NCBI RefSeq assembly: GCF_947495665.1
Contig: NZ_CANLZV010000007.1
Span: forward strand, 1 to 64,000
DNA: 64,000 nucleotides
Direction: 5' to 3'
Origin: an uncultured Sunxiuqinia sp.
GTDB taxonomy: Bacteria > Bacteroidota > Bacteroidia > Bacteroidales > Prolixibacteraceae
Part shown: positions 44,322 through 53,930 of the stretch, piece by piece
Numbering within the stretch: position 1 is the first letter of the stretch
How the letters are laid out: the number at the start of each line of letters is the position of its first letter
Notes under the pieces: model-generated
The model's input: only the letters and a program-made list of their open reading frames with translations
Told to the model about the DNA's origin: nothing
Database searches by the model: none
Position numbers and translations under genes: made by a program

Positions 44322-45025
44322 TTAAAGCAATTATTGTTGATGATGAACCGTTGGCACAAAATGTGATTCTGCAATTTGCAAAAGACATTCCCGGGCTTCA
44401 GATTGTCTGCACCTGTAACAATGCCCTGGAGGCGAGCAGCAAACTAAAAGATAGCCCGATTGACCTGATGTTTCTGGATGTAAACATGCCCCGTCTAAGC
44501 GGGCTGGAACTGCTCAAAAACCTGAATAATCCTCCGGAGGTCATCCTAACAACCGCTTATTCGGACTATGCCATGGAAGGCTACGAACTAAACATTCTGG
44601 ATTACCTCAAAAAACCTTTTTCGTTTGAGCGATTTTTTAAGGCGGTGCAAAAGGCCGAGGAACAACTGAAACTGCGCCAGCTGCACCAGGAAGAAAAGCA
44701 GGCGGCGGACTACATCTTCATAAAAGCCAACAAAAAAAACATTCGGGTTGAATTTAAGTCGATTTGTTTTATTGAAGGCTTGGGCGATTACATCAAAATT
44801 CATCTGAAAGACAAACATCTGGTTACCAACCTATCCATGAAAAAGATGGAAGAGCTACTACCCGCTGATCAGTTTTTCAGAACCCATAAATCCTACCTCA
44901 TTCGCCTGGATCAAATTCAAAGCATTGAAGGTAACCTGGTCGAGATCAACGGCAACAAACTTCCGGTAGGGAACAATTTCCGGCAGAGCTTTCAGGAACT
45001 CATCAATAAACACGTCATCAAATAG
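44318..45025 (+). CDS. LytTR family response regulator
   Basis: Response regulator of 235 residues. The receiver domain (about 3-118) has Asp8/Asp9, phosphoacceptor Asp54 (MFLDVNMPRL) and the conserved Lys in LDYLKKPFS. The LytTR DNA-binding domain (about 135-232) has IFIKANKKNIRVEF, CFIEGLGDYIKIH and a conserved HKSYLIRLDQI. It is the cognate partner of the overlapping kinase. Targets are unknown. A terminator follows. Confidence 0.95.
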   Translation: MIKAIIVDDEPLAQNVILQFAKDIPGLQIVCTCNNALEASSKLKDSPIDLMFLDVNMPRLSGLELLKNLNNPPEVILTTAYSDYAMEGYELNILDYLKKPFSFERFFKAVQKAEEQLKLRQLHQEEKQAADYIFIKANKKNIRVEFKSICFIEGLGDYIKIHLKDKHLVTNLSMKKMEELLPADQFFRTHKSYLIRLDQIQSIEGNLVEINGNKLPVGNNFRQSFQELINKHVIK

Positions 45026-45061
45026 GCGGACTCTGCCCTCAAAAAATTACACCTAATGCAT

Positions 45062-45110
45062 AAAAGCCCATTGCCCACAGAAGAAACTATTTCTCGGGCA
45101 ATGGGCTTTT
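45062..45110. terminator. Terminator between the LytTR gene and the nitroreductase gene
   Basis: AAAAGCCCATTGCCC (45062-45076) and GGGCAATGGGCTTTT (45096-45110) form a 15-bp stem with a 19-base loop. The two converging genes share it. Confidence 0.82.
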
Positions 45111-45139
45111 ATCTTTTCTCGGTTTCAGGTAACGGACAG

Positions 45140-45880
45140 CTACAGCTCAAACCCCTGCTTACGCAAGGTATCCATCAGTTTTGCCGAGAAAGCCTCTGCA
45201 TCTTGCTTTTTATAGCGAATATCGGTAAACACCTGTGCCAGATTTTCTTTCTTATTTTCACTCACAAACTGCCGGGAACTTGGCAGGTTTTCTTTTTCAG
45301 AGAAAAGTTCATTCACTTGCTCATCCTTAAAGTCAACATATTTTTCATGGTGCACAACGGCATTTAGCGGCAAACGATCGGTCAATGGCGGCTCCTGGTC
45401 CGGATAGCCCAAAACAATTGCCGTAACAGGAATCACCCCCTTGGGAAGCTCCAGCGCATCAATAAACTCCTGAGCATTGTACAAAGCCGTTCCCAGGTAG
45501 CAAATACCCAGCCCGTGCGACTCGGCCTCGACACACAAATTTTGCGCAAACAACGACGCATCAATCGTTGAATTCATCAGCCATAGCAGGTTGTTGTAGC
45601 CCGCATCGGCTTTGCGCTGTTTACACCAGTGATTAAACAAGTTGATGTCAGCACAAATTGTCAGTAAAACCGGTGCCTGTTTTACCATAGGTTGATTGAA
45701 ATGAAGTGGAGCCAGCTGCGCTTTCTTCTCTTCATCACGGGTTACCACGACACTGTAAAGCTGCATGTTGCCCGTATTGGATGCCCGTGTTCCTGCCTCA
45801 ATAATCTGGTTAAGCAGATCATCTGCAACAGGTGTGGATTTGTATTGACGAATTGAACGGTGTTGAAATAAAAGTTCCAT
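45140..45880 (-). CDS. Nitroreductase family protein
   Basis: FMN-dependent oxidoreductase of 246 residues from the ATG at 45880 (MELLFQHRSIRQYK). The frame to 45934 adds 18 residues not seen in the family. FMN contacts are suggested by RSIRQYKSTPV near the N-terminus, ASNTGNMQLYSVVVTRDEE (about 34-52) and AESHGLGICYLGTALY (about 124-139). The size is that of NfsA-like enzymes. The true substrate could be quinones, flavins or nitro compounds. It stands alone. Confidence 0.9.
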   Translation of the reverse strand: MELLFQHRSIRQYKSTPVADDLLNQIIEAGTRASNTGNMQLYSVVVTRDEEKKAQLAPLHFNQPMVKQAPVLLTICADINLFNHWCKQRKADAGYNNLLWLMNSTIDASLFAQNLCVEAESHGLGICYLGTALYNAQEFIDALELPKGVIPVTAIVLGYPDQEPPLTDRLPLNAVVHHEKYVDFKDEQVNELFSEKENLPSSRQFVSENKKENLAQVFTDIRYKKQDAEAFSAKLMDTLRKQGFEL

Positions 45881-46001
45881 AGGTATGCCTTGATTTTTTG
45901 TTTTGACGCCACCAAAGTTAAGGATTTCTTTCAATCGGTCAGAACTCCGGTTCCAACTCCGGATTCAAGACGAACTTCGAGTGGCGCTCAAAAATAAAAA
46001 A

Positions 46002-46025
46002 AGGGGAAACCAACCGGCTTCCCCT
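46002..46025 (-). terminator. Terminator of the secreted multidomain protein gene
   Basis: AGGGGAA (46002-46008) and TTCCCCT (46019-46025) form a stem. On the minus strand it is followed by TTTTTTTATT. Confidence 0.82.
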
Positions 46026-46045
46026 CAAATTCTATTGCAATTCTC

Positions 46046-49000
46046 TTATTGCTTTATGATTCGTTCTGTTTTTACAACAGCATCATCTTTATCGACCAAG
46101 GTGAGGAAGTAGATTCCACTTCGCAGATCACCGGTATTGATAATTTCTGTCGGATTAACAAGGTCTTTAACCCGCTGACCGGCAATATTCGAAATCATGA
46201 TCCGTGACAACTTGCTGGCATTTTTAATGGTTATGTATGTATCAAACGGATTTGGATAGACGCTAAACATCTCAGCAACTTCGCTTGGATCCTCAATTGA
46301 AGTAAGCCAATCACCCGTGGTAAAAGTCCAGCTTGTTTGGTCGGTCAACCCGGCAAAATCGTTTCCAGCCAAATCTTCAATCGCCCCAGCATCAACATTC
46401 ACGAAATAGGTGGTTTGACGGTCCAGACCTCCTTTATCAGCATCGTAATCATAGCTTATCGTAACCGTGTTACCATCAATCACTGCAGAAGACAAAGGAA
46501 TAACCATCCACGCTTCTGACTCTCCGGCTTTGGTAATTATTAAATCACCGGCAACACCCGACAACTGAACGGCCTCGCTAAAAGTCATCACAAACTCGGG
46601 ATGATTGTCATCCTGCTGACCAGTTGGCGAAAATGACTCCAACACCGGAGGCGTATTGCCAAGCGTATAAGTAAACACGTCACCTGCAAAACTATTATTC
46701 GCTGCATCTTTAATTCCGGTTCCTACCGTCAATGTCAGCACTTCACCATCGTTGCCCGACATACTTACGGTAAACTCAGTTCCGGTTCCAGGCGTAACAG
46801 TTCCTCCTACAACATCTCCCTCGTTCAGGGTCACTTCGCGATTGAAGGTCAGCACAACATCAGATTCCTGAGGCATGGCGTCTCCCGAGCTTGGATTAGC
46901 TGTCAGGCTTATCGGGTCAACAGTTACAACAACATCGTAAGTACATCCGCGCGCATCGACAACGGTAATGGTATTCGTTCCTTCAGGAAGGACAAAATCA
47001 GGACCAGCAGTCGAAACACCATTCAACAAATAAGAATAGGGAGCCTCTCCTCCACTTGGTGTTACGGTAGCATTCAAATCATCTTGTTCCACGGTTGCTG
47101 TCAGTCCACTTTCAACTGCAGCCAACGACACCAACTGGGTCGTTTCACCACATTCGTAAGGGAAATAGCGGACATAAAAATTATAATTACCGGCATTGGC
47201 TTCTTCGTAAGACAATCCTTCTATTTCGATGATTGAATCAAATGTTTCCCAAGCCGAACGGGTCCCTTCTACGCCATCAACTACGGGAGCATAAGACACC
47301 TCAAACTGATGACTCGGAGCTCCTGAGGCCGATACAAGAACAGTAACGGAAGCCGCGCCAAAGCATGTTTGGTCTTCAACCGTAAACTGAACATCCGGCA
47401 CCTGATCCAACACAATGCTCTCCGACATCGCTTCACAGTTATCATCCATTACCTTCACGGCATATTCAGCACCAATTGGCACAACAAATGAAGGGATGCT
47501 TACTTCTGAACCATATGGAGTCCCATCTTGGTAGAGCTGATAAGAATAGGATCCGCTTCCGCCTTCGGCTTTGGCTTCTAACCATCCTTCGGTTGCATCG
47601 GGACATGAGAAAACACCTTCAACCCGAATAAATTCAGTAATTACCAACTCATCAGGTTGAGAAATGACCACCTGCTCAGTGGCCTCACATCCGCCAACCG
47701 TTTCGGTTACCGTAATCTCATATGTTCCAGCTACCAAGTCAGAAATGACCATTCCATCCAACACGTCGCCATTAACGGTGATTTCGTAATTGGCACTTTC
47801 ACCACCATCAATATTGGAGATGGTAATTTCGCCGGTCGACTCGCCATTGCAAGCAATGAGTTTCGTAATATCTGTATTGAAAGTTACCGGAGGGTTAGCA
47901 TGATCTACTTGCACCCGCCACTCAGGGGCGAGTTCTCCTCCAACCAGGCACCCCTGACCATCTGCATCTTTCACCCAAACCACATACGTTGCAGGAGTTT
48001 CAACAGAAACTGTCAACGTACCATCAGCCGCTGCAGGCATCCATACCGTATTTTCACCTGGCAGAGTTGCTGTCGGAACAGCTCCTGTTGCCGGGTCTAC
48101 CGTTGCATAGTAATACATATATCCTGGCACTCCGCCAGTAGCTCTAATAGTAAATTCGCCCGGTTCAGTACAGCGAATGTGACTTACCACCTCAGCCTCC
48201 AGCAACAATGCTTCAGCTGGTTCCCACACCGAAAGCTCGATACCTTCAGACAAGCAACCATTACCATCTCTGACAAACACGCTATAAGCGCCAGCCATTA
48301 ACCCGGAAAGTTCAGCTGATCCGCCTATCGCGGTTTGGGAGGCGACCAAGGTATTGCCTGAATCATATAGCTCAGCCACATAACCAGCCCCTTCAGTTCC
48401 GCCTTCAATTCCGCTCACATCAATCACTCCGGTGGCGGCCCCTTTACACAGCAAGTCTTCTGTAACTTCAGCAGCAAAGGTAATCGGGCTCTTTCCTTCG
48501 ATTGTGGTCTCGCCTGTTCCTTCACAAGATTTGCTATCATAAGCGACAACCGAATAAGTTCCGGCCGCATAGCCAGCTGTAAAACTGTACAGGCCGGCAA
48601 TTGCTGTTGCTGTTTCGAGCACTGTACCTTCCGAATCCTTTAATTGGATTGTATAATCCACATCGTTTCCACCACTGACTTTGACGTCAATCGAACCCGC
48701 TTCATCCATGTAACAGGCATCCCCTGCAAAGTTGGGAGTCAAACTGATAGTAACCGGCGCTGGCTCGTTAATTGTTACTTGCTGAGGAGCTGTTTCGCAG
48801 CCATTTCCATCTCTTACTTTAACTTCGTAAACGCCCGGCGTATAAACGACCACATCTTTGCTAGCCCCCTCAATTTCGCGCCACCCTTGGTTTGAAATAA
48901 CCATCTGATAAGGATGGTCACCATCGAACGTTCCTCCTGAAATATCCAAGTGAATCATTCCATCTTTCGCTCCATAGCAGGTTATATCTTTCTTGGTCAC

Positions 49001-49348
49001 TACAAAAGAAAGTGGCAGCACATCTTCCGAAGCAATTGTGACCTCATTGGAAAGACAATTGCTGGCAAGTTCCTTGACCTGAACAGTAAAGCTTTCTCCT
49101 TCAGTTACCCCAAACTGGTTAACTGAAGAAAAGCTACCCGCATTAAACGCAAATTCGTATAAATCGGTGGCGTATCCCTGCACCTCGTAGGTAAGCTCAT
49201 CCCCATCGCAGACCGTTGACAGGTCTGTGACCATTACCACATCACTTGCAGATAGCTCCCAAGCGCACTGAGCGTAGCTCCAGGAAGAAATACAGCACAA
49301 GCCGACAAGCAATGTTAAACTAAGAAACCGAGTAAAGTTTTTGCTCAT
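46046..49348 (-). CDS. Secreted multidomain protein with SprB repeats, Ig-like domains and type IX sorting domain
   Basis: Large exported protein of 1100 residues. The signal peptide (about 1-26) ends SWSYAQ. Repeats of SprB type start with Cys-x-Gly phrases such as ITCYGAKDGMIHLDISGG (122-139), LLCKGAATGVIDVSGIEGG (299-317) and IACNGESTGEITISNIDGG (498-516). Further repeats, about 80-90 residues each, lie between. Toward the end are two bacterial Ig-like segments (about 825-1010, with LTFNREVTLNEGDVVGG). Last is the type IX sorting domain (about 1028-1100) with SVYPNPFDTYITIKNAS and RIIKQ at the end. It should be anchored to or released at the cell surface by the type IX system, whose gldD/E and porT genes are also in this window. 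Confidence 0.85.
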   Translation of the reverse strand: MSKNFTRFLSLTLLVGLCCISSWSYAQCAWELSASDVVMVTDLSTVCDGDELTYEVQGYATDLYEFAFNAGSFSSVNQFGVTEGESFTVQVKELASNCLSNEVTIASEDVLPLSFVVTKKDITCYGAKDGMIHLDISGGTFDGDHPYQMVISNQGWREIEGASKDVVVYTPGVYEVKVRDGNGCETAPQQVTINEPAPVTISLTPNFAGDACYMDEAGSIDVKVSGGNDVDYTIQLKDSEGTVLETATAIAGLYSFTAGYAAGTYSVVAYDSKSCEGTGETTIEGKSPITFAAEVTEDLLCKGAATGVIDVSGIEGGTEGAGYVAELYDSGNTLVASQTAIGGSAELSGLMAGAYSVFVRDGNGCLSEGIELSVWEPAEALLLEAEVVSHIRCTEPGEFTIRATGGVPGYMYYYATVDPATGAVPTATLPGENTVWMPAAADGTLTVSVETPATYVVWVKDADGQGCLVGGELAPEWRVQVDHANPPVTFNTDITKLIACNGESTGEITISNIDGGESANYEITVNGDVLDGMVISDLVAGTYEITVTETVGGCEATEQVVISQPDELVITEFIRVEGVFSCPDATEGWLEAKAEGGSGSYSYQLYQDGTPYGSEVSIPSFVVPIGAEYAVKVMDDNCEAMSESIVLDQVPDVQFTVEDQTCFGAASVTVLVSASGAPSHQFEVSYAPVVDGVEGTRSAWETFDSIIEIEGLSYEEANAGNYNFYVRYFPYECGETTQLVSLAAVESGLTATVEQDDLNATVTPSGGEAPYSYLLNGVSTAGPDFVLPEGTNTITVVDARGCTYDVVVTVDPISLTANPSSGDAMPQESDVVLTFNREVTLNEGDVVGGTVTPGTGTEFTVSMSGNDGEVLTLTVGTGIKDAANNSFAGDVFTYTLGNTPPVLESFSPTGQQDDNHPEFVMTFSEAVQLSGVAGDLIITKAGESEAWMVIPLSSAVIDGNTVTISYDYDADKGGLDRQTTYFVNVDAGAIEDLAGNDFAGLTDQTSWTFTTGDWLTSIEDPSEVAEMFSVYPNPFDTYITIKNASKLSRIMISNIAGQRVKDLVNPTEIINTGDLRSGIYFLTLVDKDDAVVKTERIIKQ

Positions 49349-49603
49349 AGAATCTGGTTTTATTTATTATTTTTTGATAATCATCATATTCGTTCATTTC
49401 ACCACTTAATAGGTAAGGCCGTACATTAACAGCCATAGGTCGTCTTGCTCCATAAATGGAGAAAAGTCCAGCGTAAATAAACAATTGAATGTTTCATTGA
49501 ATTTGGCTCAGGAAATTGGGATATTCAAACATAACTTTTGAATCTTACAAACAGGCGCCCAATTCGTTATTAAACAGGCCCCACAGAGTTTTCCGGGCAT
49601 TCC

Positions 49604-49621
49604 AATTGCAACGTTGCAATT
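49604..49621. promoter_or_regulatory. 18-bp perfect palindrome, possible operator
   Basis: AATTGCAACGTTGCAATT is an exact palindrome, 256 bases upstream of the type IX cargo start and 426 bases before the small lipoprotein. Such symmetric sites often bind dimeric regulators. No factor or second copy is identified. Confidence 0.4.
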
Positions 49622-49996
49622 CAGCCCGAACAAAGAATTAAGTTTGAAATACAAAAAAGTTGTGTCAGTCTTTTTTTCATATTCTTACGTTTAAGTTTAA
49701 GTTTTCCATCTTGGCTTTATTTACTACCATTACGGCCATATTTACCTCAAGTAACACATTACTTACAAACCTATGAAATTTATCGCCAAAGCACAAGGTT
49801 TTTTTTGAACAATAATAAACTTAGTTTATCTAAAAAATCCACCAACAAGCGATACGTCCCCCTAAAAATGAACTACTTATCACCTCTTGAGATTAATAAA
49901 TAAATTTAATTAAACACCCAGATTCAGACAGCCTAAAAAGAAGAGATTAATCATCTGAAAATGATCAAGCCTCAAGGCAATCCGAACACTTTTTAC

Positions 49997-50026
49997 TTGC
50001 ATCATTCCGTTAATACAATAACTTTG
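49997..50026 (+). promoter_or_regulatory. Promoter of the small lipoprotein gene
   Basis: TTG (49997-49999), a 19-base spacer and TAACTTTG (50019-50026) match the Bacteroidota consensus. The transcription start would be near 50033, only about 14 bases before the ATG at 50047. Confidence 0.65.
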
Positions 50027-50046
50027 ACTCCTTTAATCATTTCAAG

Positions 50047-50262
50047 ATGCAAACAAAAGTTATTTGGAAAACCCTACTCCTAGCAGCGTCTCTAGCGCTA
50101 TTCATGCTTAGTTCCTGCAAAACCTGCAAATGCCCAGCATACAGCCAAAGGGCACCAGAACAGGATATTCAGGACTTGAAGACGCCAACCATGCAGAACT
50201 CACAAGCAGTCAATTTGACGCTTTCGTGGAACGATGCAGTATGCTCCTCCCAAGCGTTTTAA
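50047..50262 (+). CDS. Small Cys-rich lipoprotein
   Basis: Protein of 71 residues. A signal peptide ends in a lipobox LSSC (Cys24), and the mature N-terminus CKTCKCPAYSQ has three cysteines in seven residues. The rest is short and polar with no clear fold. I cannot assign a function. The signal peptide, the consensus promoter just upstream and the short leader support a true gene. It is separated from gapA by 299 bases with no terminator seen. Confidence 0.62.
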   Translation: MQTKVIWKTLLLAASLALFMLSSCKTCKCPAYSQRAPEQDIQDLKTPTMQNSQAVNLTLSWNDAVCSSQAF

Positions 50263-50455
50263 ACCAAGAGATCATCATCTTTCTCTGCGATGAAATTAAC
50301 ATAACCACACACAAACTCCGGGCAATTTCTTAACAAATCCTTTGCTGCCTTTCAATAACCAATCGTTCAATTCTCCGTAGGCTCAATTACAACTCGCGCC
50401 CAACATTAACTGTATTTTAAGCCCTGAGGAAAAAAATCAATTCAAAATCGAAAAA

Positions 50456-50487
50456 TTTGATCGTCTTAAATTTAGTTAGTTATTTTG
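50456..50487 (+). promoter_or_regulatory. Candidate promoter of gapA
   Basis: TTTG (50456-50459), a 21-base spacer and TATTTTG (50481-50487) lie 75 bases before the gapA ATG. The -7 is one T short of TAnnTTTG. The A/T-rich upstream region suits a strong promoter. Confidence 0.4.
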
Positions 50488-50510
50488 TGGGGCTTTGAAA
50501 AAATACTTAA

Positions 50511-51569
<1,059 letters not shown>

Positions 51570-51593
51570 TTACAGACTACAATAGTTTAAAAG

Positions 51594-51630
51594 AAAGGCT
51601 TTCCGTCAAGATGACGGAAAGCCTTTTTTA
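51594..51630 (+). terminator. Terminator of gapA
   Basis: AAAGGCTTTCCGTCA (51594-51608) pairs with TGACGGAAAGCCTTT (51612-51626), followed by six T residues. It starts 25 bases after the gapA stop codon. Confidence 0.9.
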
Positions 51631-51732
51631 TTTTGTATTAAAATTGTGGGAGCAAATTCATTCTCCTCTTCAGCAAACGCCACAAACAGAAATCTCTCGA
51701 ATGAAGCAGGAACAACTAGTACCGATTACGAA

Positions 51733-52980
51733 CTATTCGTGACGCAAACTTTCAATCGGGTCCATACGAGCTGCTTTTTGCGCAGGATAATAACCTGAAA
51801 TAATTCCAACACCAAAACACACAATCACCCCTGTAAAAATCCACAGCCATGGAATAATAAAAGAACTGCCGATCAGAACCGAAACGATATTCCCCACCAA
51901 AATGCCAAGCACAATTCCCAAAGCACCTCCAATTTGCCCGATCACCACAGCTTCCATTAAAAACTGCTGGCGGATCAGAGTTCCGTTTGCACCTATTGCT
52001 TTGCGAACGCCAATCTCCCGTGTTCTTTCCGTTACTGATACAAGCATAATATTCATCAATCCCACAGCAGCGCCAAACAAAGTAATCATGCCAATTATAG
52101 TAGCCACCAAGGTGATGTTTTTAATGTTATTCAAAAGCATATTCACCAGGTTATCACTTTTCTCAATATTGAAGTCCGTTTCATCCATTGGACTCAGTCC
52201 CCGAATGACACGAAATGTCCCCTCAGCCTCACCAACTGCCGCATCCACCAGCTGGGTATTTGCAGCTTTAACCTGAATAGTAAAGTTCATTTGCGGACGC
52301 GAAAAATAAGTTCGAACATTGGAGTATGGGAGCAGACAAATCTCATCGCCGTTATCGCCAAATCCGCCGCCTTTCGATTTTAGTGTCCCTACCACCCTGT
52401 AACGTCCGCCTCCAATACTTATTTCCTTTTGTAACGGATTCACATCTTTTCCAAACAAGCGCCGAACCAATCCATCTCCAAGCACCACCACATTAGCCCC
52501 TGCAACCAAGTCAGCCCCCATAAGGTTGCGGCCCCTTTCAATTTCGAAACCGGAAGCCACAATGTAATTCTCATCAACCCCTCGAACCGTCACATTCGGG
52601 TTCGATTTTTCTGAGCCATACTTTACCGTAGCCGTACCAGTGGCTGTAACTGAAACCGCGACAGTAGCCGGAAAATCAAATTGTTCTTGAAATTCCTGAG
52701 CCTGGTAGTAACTGATGTAAGCGTGGTTCTTGGTACGAATTCGCTCATTGCCCACCTGCACAGTCATGCCGCGCGAGGTAATGGAAAAGGTATTCGCCCC
52801 CATAAAGGTAAATTCTTTGGTAATGGAGGACTTAATGGAGTCAATCGCTGTCAGAATCCCAACCAAAGCGGTGATTCCAACAGCAATAATTAATACCGTC
52901 AGAATTGTCCGCAACAAATTTGAGCGAATCGATTGAAGTGAAATCTTCAAATTTTCGTAGAGTAGTCCTCGGTATTGCAT
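51733..52980 (-). CDS. MacB/FtsX-type ABC transporter permease
   Basis: Inner-membrane permease of 415 residues. An N-terminal helix near 22-45 ([19 protein letters not shown]) precedes a large periplasmic MacB-PCD domain (about 55-265, including [20 protein letters not shown]). Three helices of the FtsX domain follow (about 288-400, with [18 protein letters not shown] and PIESLRHE at the end). It would export a peptide, lipoprotein or small molecule with an ATPase partner, which is not in the window. Only one permease gene is present, so the partner ATPase must be elsewhere. Confidence 0.9.
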   Translation of the reverse strand: MQYRGLLYENLKISLQSIRSNLLRTILTVLIIAVGITALVGILTAIDSIKSSITKEFTFMGANTFSITSRGMTVQVGNERIRTKNHAYISYYQAQEFQEQFDFPATVAVSVTATGTATVKYGSEKSNPNVTVRGVDENYIVASGFEIERGRNLMGADLVAGANVVVLGDGLVRRLFGKDVNPLQKEISIGGGRYRVVGTLKSKGGGFGDNGDEICLLPYSNVRTYFSRPQMNFTIQVKAANTQLVDAAVGEAEGTFRVIRGLSPMDETDFNIEKSDNLVNMLLNNIKNITLVATIIGMITLFGAAVGLMNIMLVSVTERTREIGVRKAIGANGTLIRQQFLMEAVVIGQIGGALGIVLGILVGNIVSVLIGSSFIIPWLWIFTGVIVCFGVGIISGYYPAQKAARMDPIESLRHE

Positions 52981-53340
52981 AATCTCAATCTTGCTTGACT
53001 TGTGTTACTGTGTTCCGAATTAATGTGTAAACTTAATGGTAGCCAAGTTCAAAATTTATTCGGAGGAAAACAACGAATCAGTCCATGAAAAAACAGAATT
53101 ATTCAATCAAATATTCATCGAATCACTAAATAAAAAGTTCAATTCTTCAGTTTGGAATCACTTTTTCACAAAAAACACACAGCCCACAACAAGCTATAAA
53201 ACAACACATAACAAGCATCAATCCGGCAATTAATCTTTTTTAACATTTATTGCCTAACCTTTCTGAAACGATCACCGTTTAAAAAACCTGTGTGCCAATA
53301 AAACAACTAAAATTATTAATCAACAACATAAAAATACTGA
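52981..53340. other. 360-bp gap between the MacB-type permease and the pRiA4b-like gene
   Basis: AT-rich, mostly polar codons in the only open frame (53036-53233), which shows no recognisable signal or domain. No consensus promoter was found. The permease and the plus-strand gene diverge here, so promoters must lie in it. Confidence 0.5.
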
Positions 53341-53868
53341 ATGGTATTCCAGTTAAAAATAACTTCTATTGAGAATGCTGATTTTTTAAGGATAATCGAA
53401 ATAGATGGAAAAAGCAGTTTTGCAGATTTACACTGGTGCATTCAAAAGTGCTGCAATTACAGTTCCGATCAACTGGCCTCCTTTTTTGTGGCCAGCAAGC
53501 ACCACGGGAAACAAACAGAAATCACATTCTTAGATTTTGGTAGACCTGGGTCCTCCATTTTAATCATGGGGAAAACCCAACTACATAATATCCTCTCAAG
53601 CATAGGACAACGTTTGCTCTATGTATTTGACTTCTTTAATGACAGATCTTTTTATATTGAATTAACTGAAATTTACATGGAAAAGAATCTTCGCGAAAAC
53701 CAAGTCACCTATCAACAGGGTGATGCCCCTGCACAAGTTCTGGAAGAAGAATTACAGGACCAGGGTCTCGAAATTCTCAATCAGGAGAATAAATATCAGG
53801 ATTATGGTGATTTAGATGATTATACCGAAATTTTTGGCGAAATGGAGGATCTAATCGAAGGGGACTAA
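53341..53868 (+). CDS. Plasmid pRiA4b ORF-3-like protein
   Basis: Protein of 175 residues that matches the pRiA4b ORF-3 / IS1096-TnpR-passenger family by shape. The N-terminus MVFQLKITSIENADFLRIIE and the following ADLHWCIQKCCNYSSDQLAS (about 28-47) fit that domain. The C-terminus (about 125-175) is very acidic. Despite the name, no transposase or repeats are next to it. In Bacteroidota, the same family is often placed beside miaA. The role is unknown. A terminator hairpin overlaps its last codons. Confidence 0.75.
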   Translation: MVFQLKITSIENADFLRIIEIDGKSSFADLHWCIQKCCNYSSDQLASFFVASKHHGKQTEITFLDFGRPGSSILIMGKTQLHNILSSIGQRLLYVFDFFNDRSFYIELTEIYMEKNLRENQVTYQQGDAPAQVLEEELQDQGLEILNQENKYQDYGDLDDYTEIFGEMEDLIEGD

Positions 53869-53890
53869 AGGGTCCCCTTCCTTATTTTCC
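53858..53890 (+). terminator. Terminator embedded in the end of the pRiA4b-like gene
   Basis: AAGGGGAC (53858-53865) pairs with GTCCCCTT (53872-53879) around a loop that contains the TAA stop codon (53866-53868). The downstream run CCTTATTTTCCC is short in T, so termination may be partial. Confidence 0.6.
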
Positions 53891-53899
53891 CAAAAGCAC

Positions 53900-53907
53900 T
53901 ACCTTTG
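53900..53907 (+). promoter_or_regulatory. Candidate -7 element of miaA
   Basis: TACCTTTG fits TAnnTTTG. Its start would be near 53914, 17 bases before the miaA ATG. No good -33 was found. Confidence 0.4.
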
Positions 53908-53930
53908 TCCGTTCAATGATTTAACAACGA

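Larger units (their letters stand above)
49349..50046. other. 698-bp intergenic region upstream of the cargo gene and the small lipoprotein
   Basis: AT-rich and gene-free. It holds an 18-bp perfect palindrome (49604-49621) and a consensus promoter for the plus-strand lipoprotein near the end (49997-50026). I see no consensus promoter reading toward the cargo gene, and no RNA gene. Confidence 0.6.

Noticed and set aside
47657-48301. 214-codon plus-strand frame opposite the type IX cargo gene
   Set aside because: Shadow frame on the antisense strand; Cys/Ser/His-rich nonsense composition.
50130-50333. 67-codon frame overlapping the small lipoprotein gene
   Set aside because: It lies in another frame inside a gene with a better signal peptide and promoter; no conserved feature.
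53036-53233. 65-codon plus-strand open frame upstream of the pRiA4b-like gene
   Set aside because: Low-complexity polar composition (Asn, Lys, Thr), no domain, no promoter or SD, and nothing like a signal peptide.
53341-53868. Mobile element because of the pRiA4b/IS1096 name
   Set aside because: No transposase, inverted repeats or target duplications nearby; the family is often a chromosomal neighbour of miaA.
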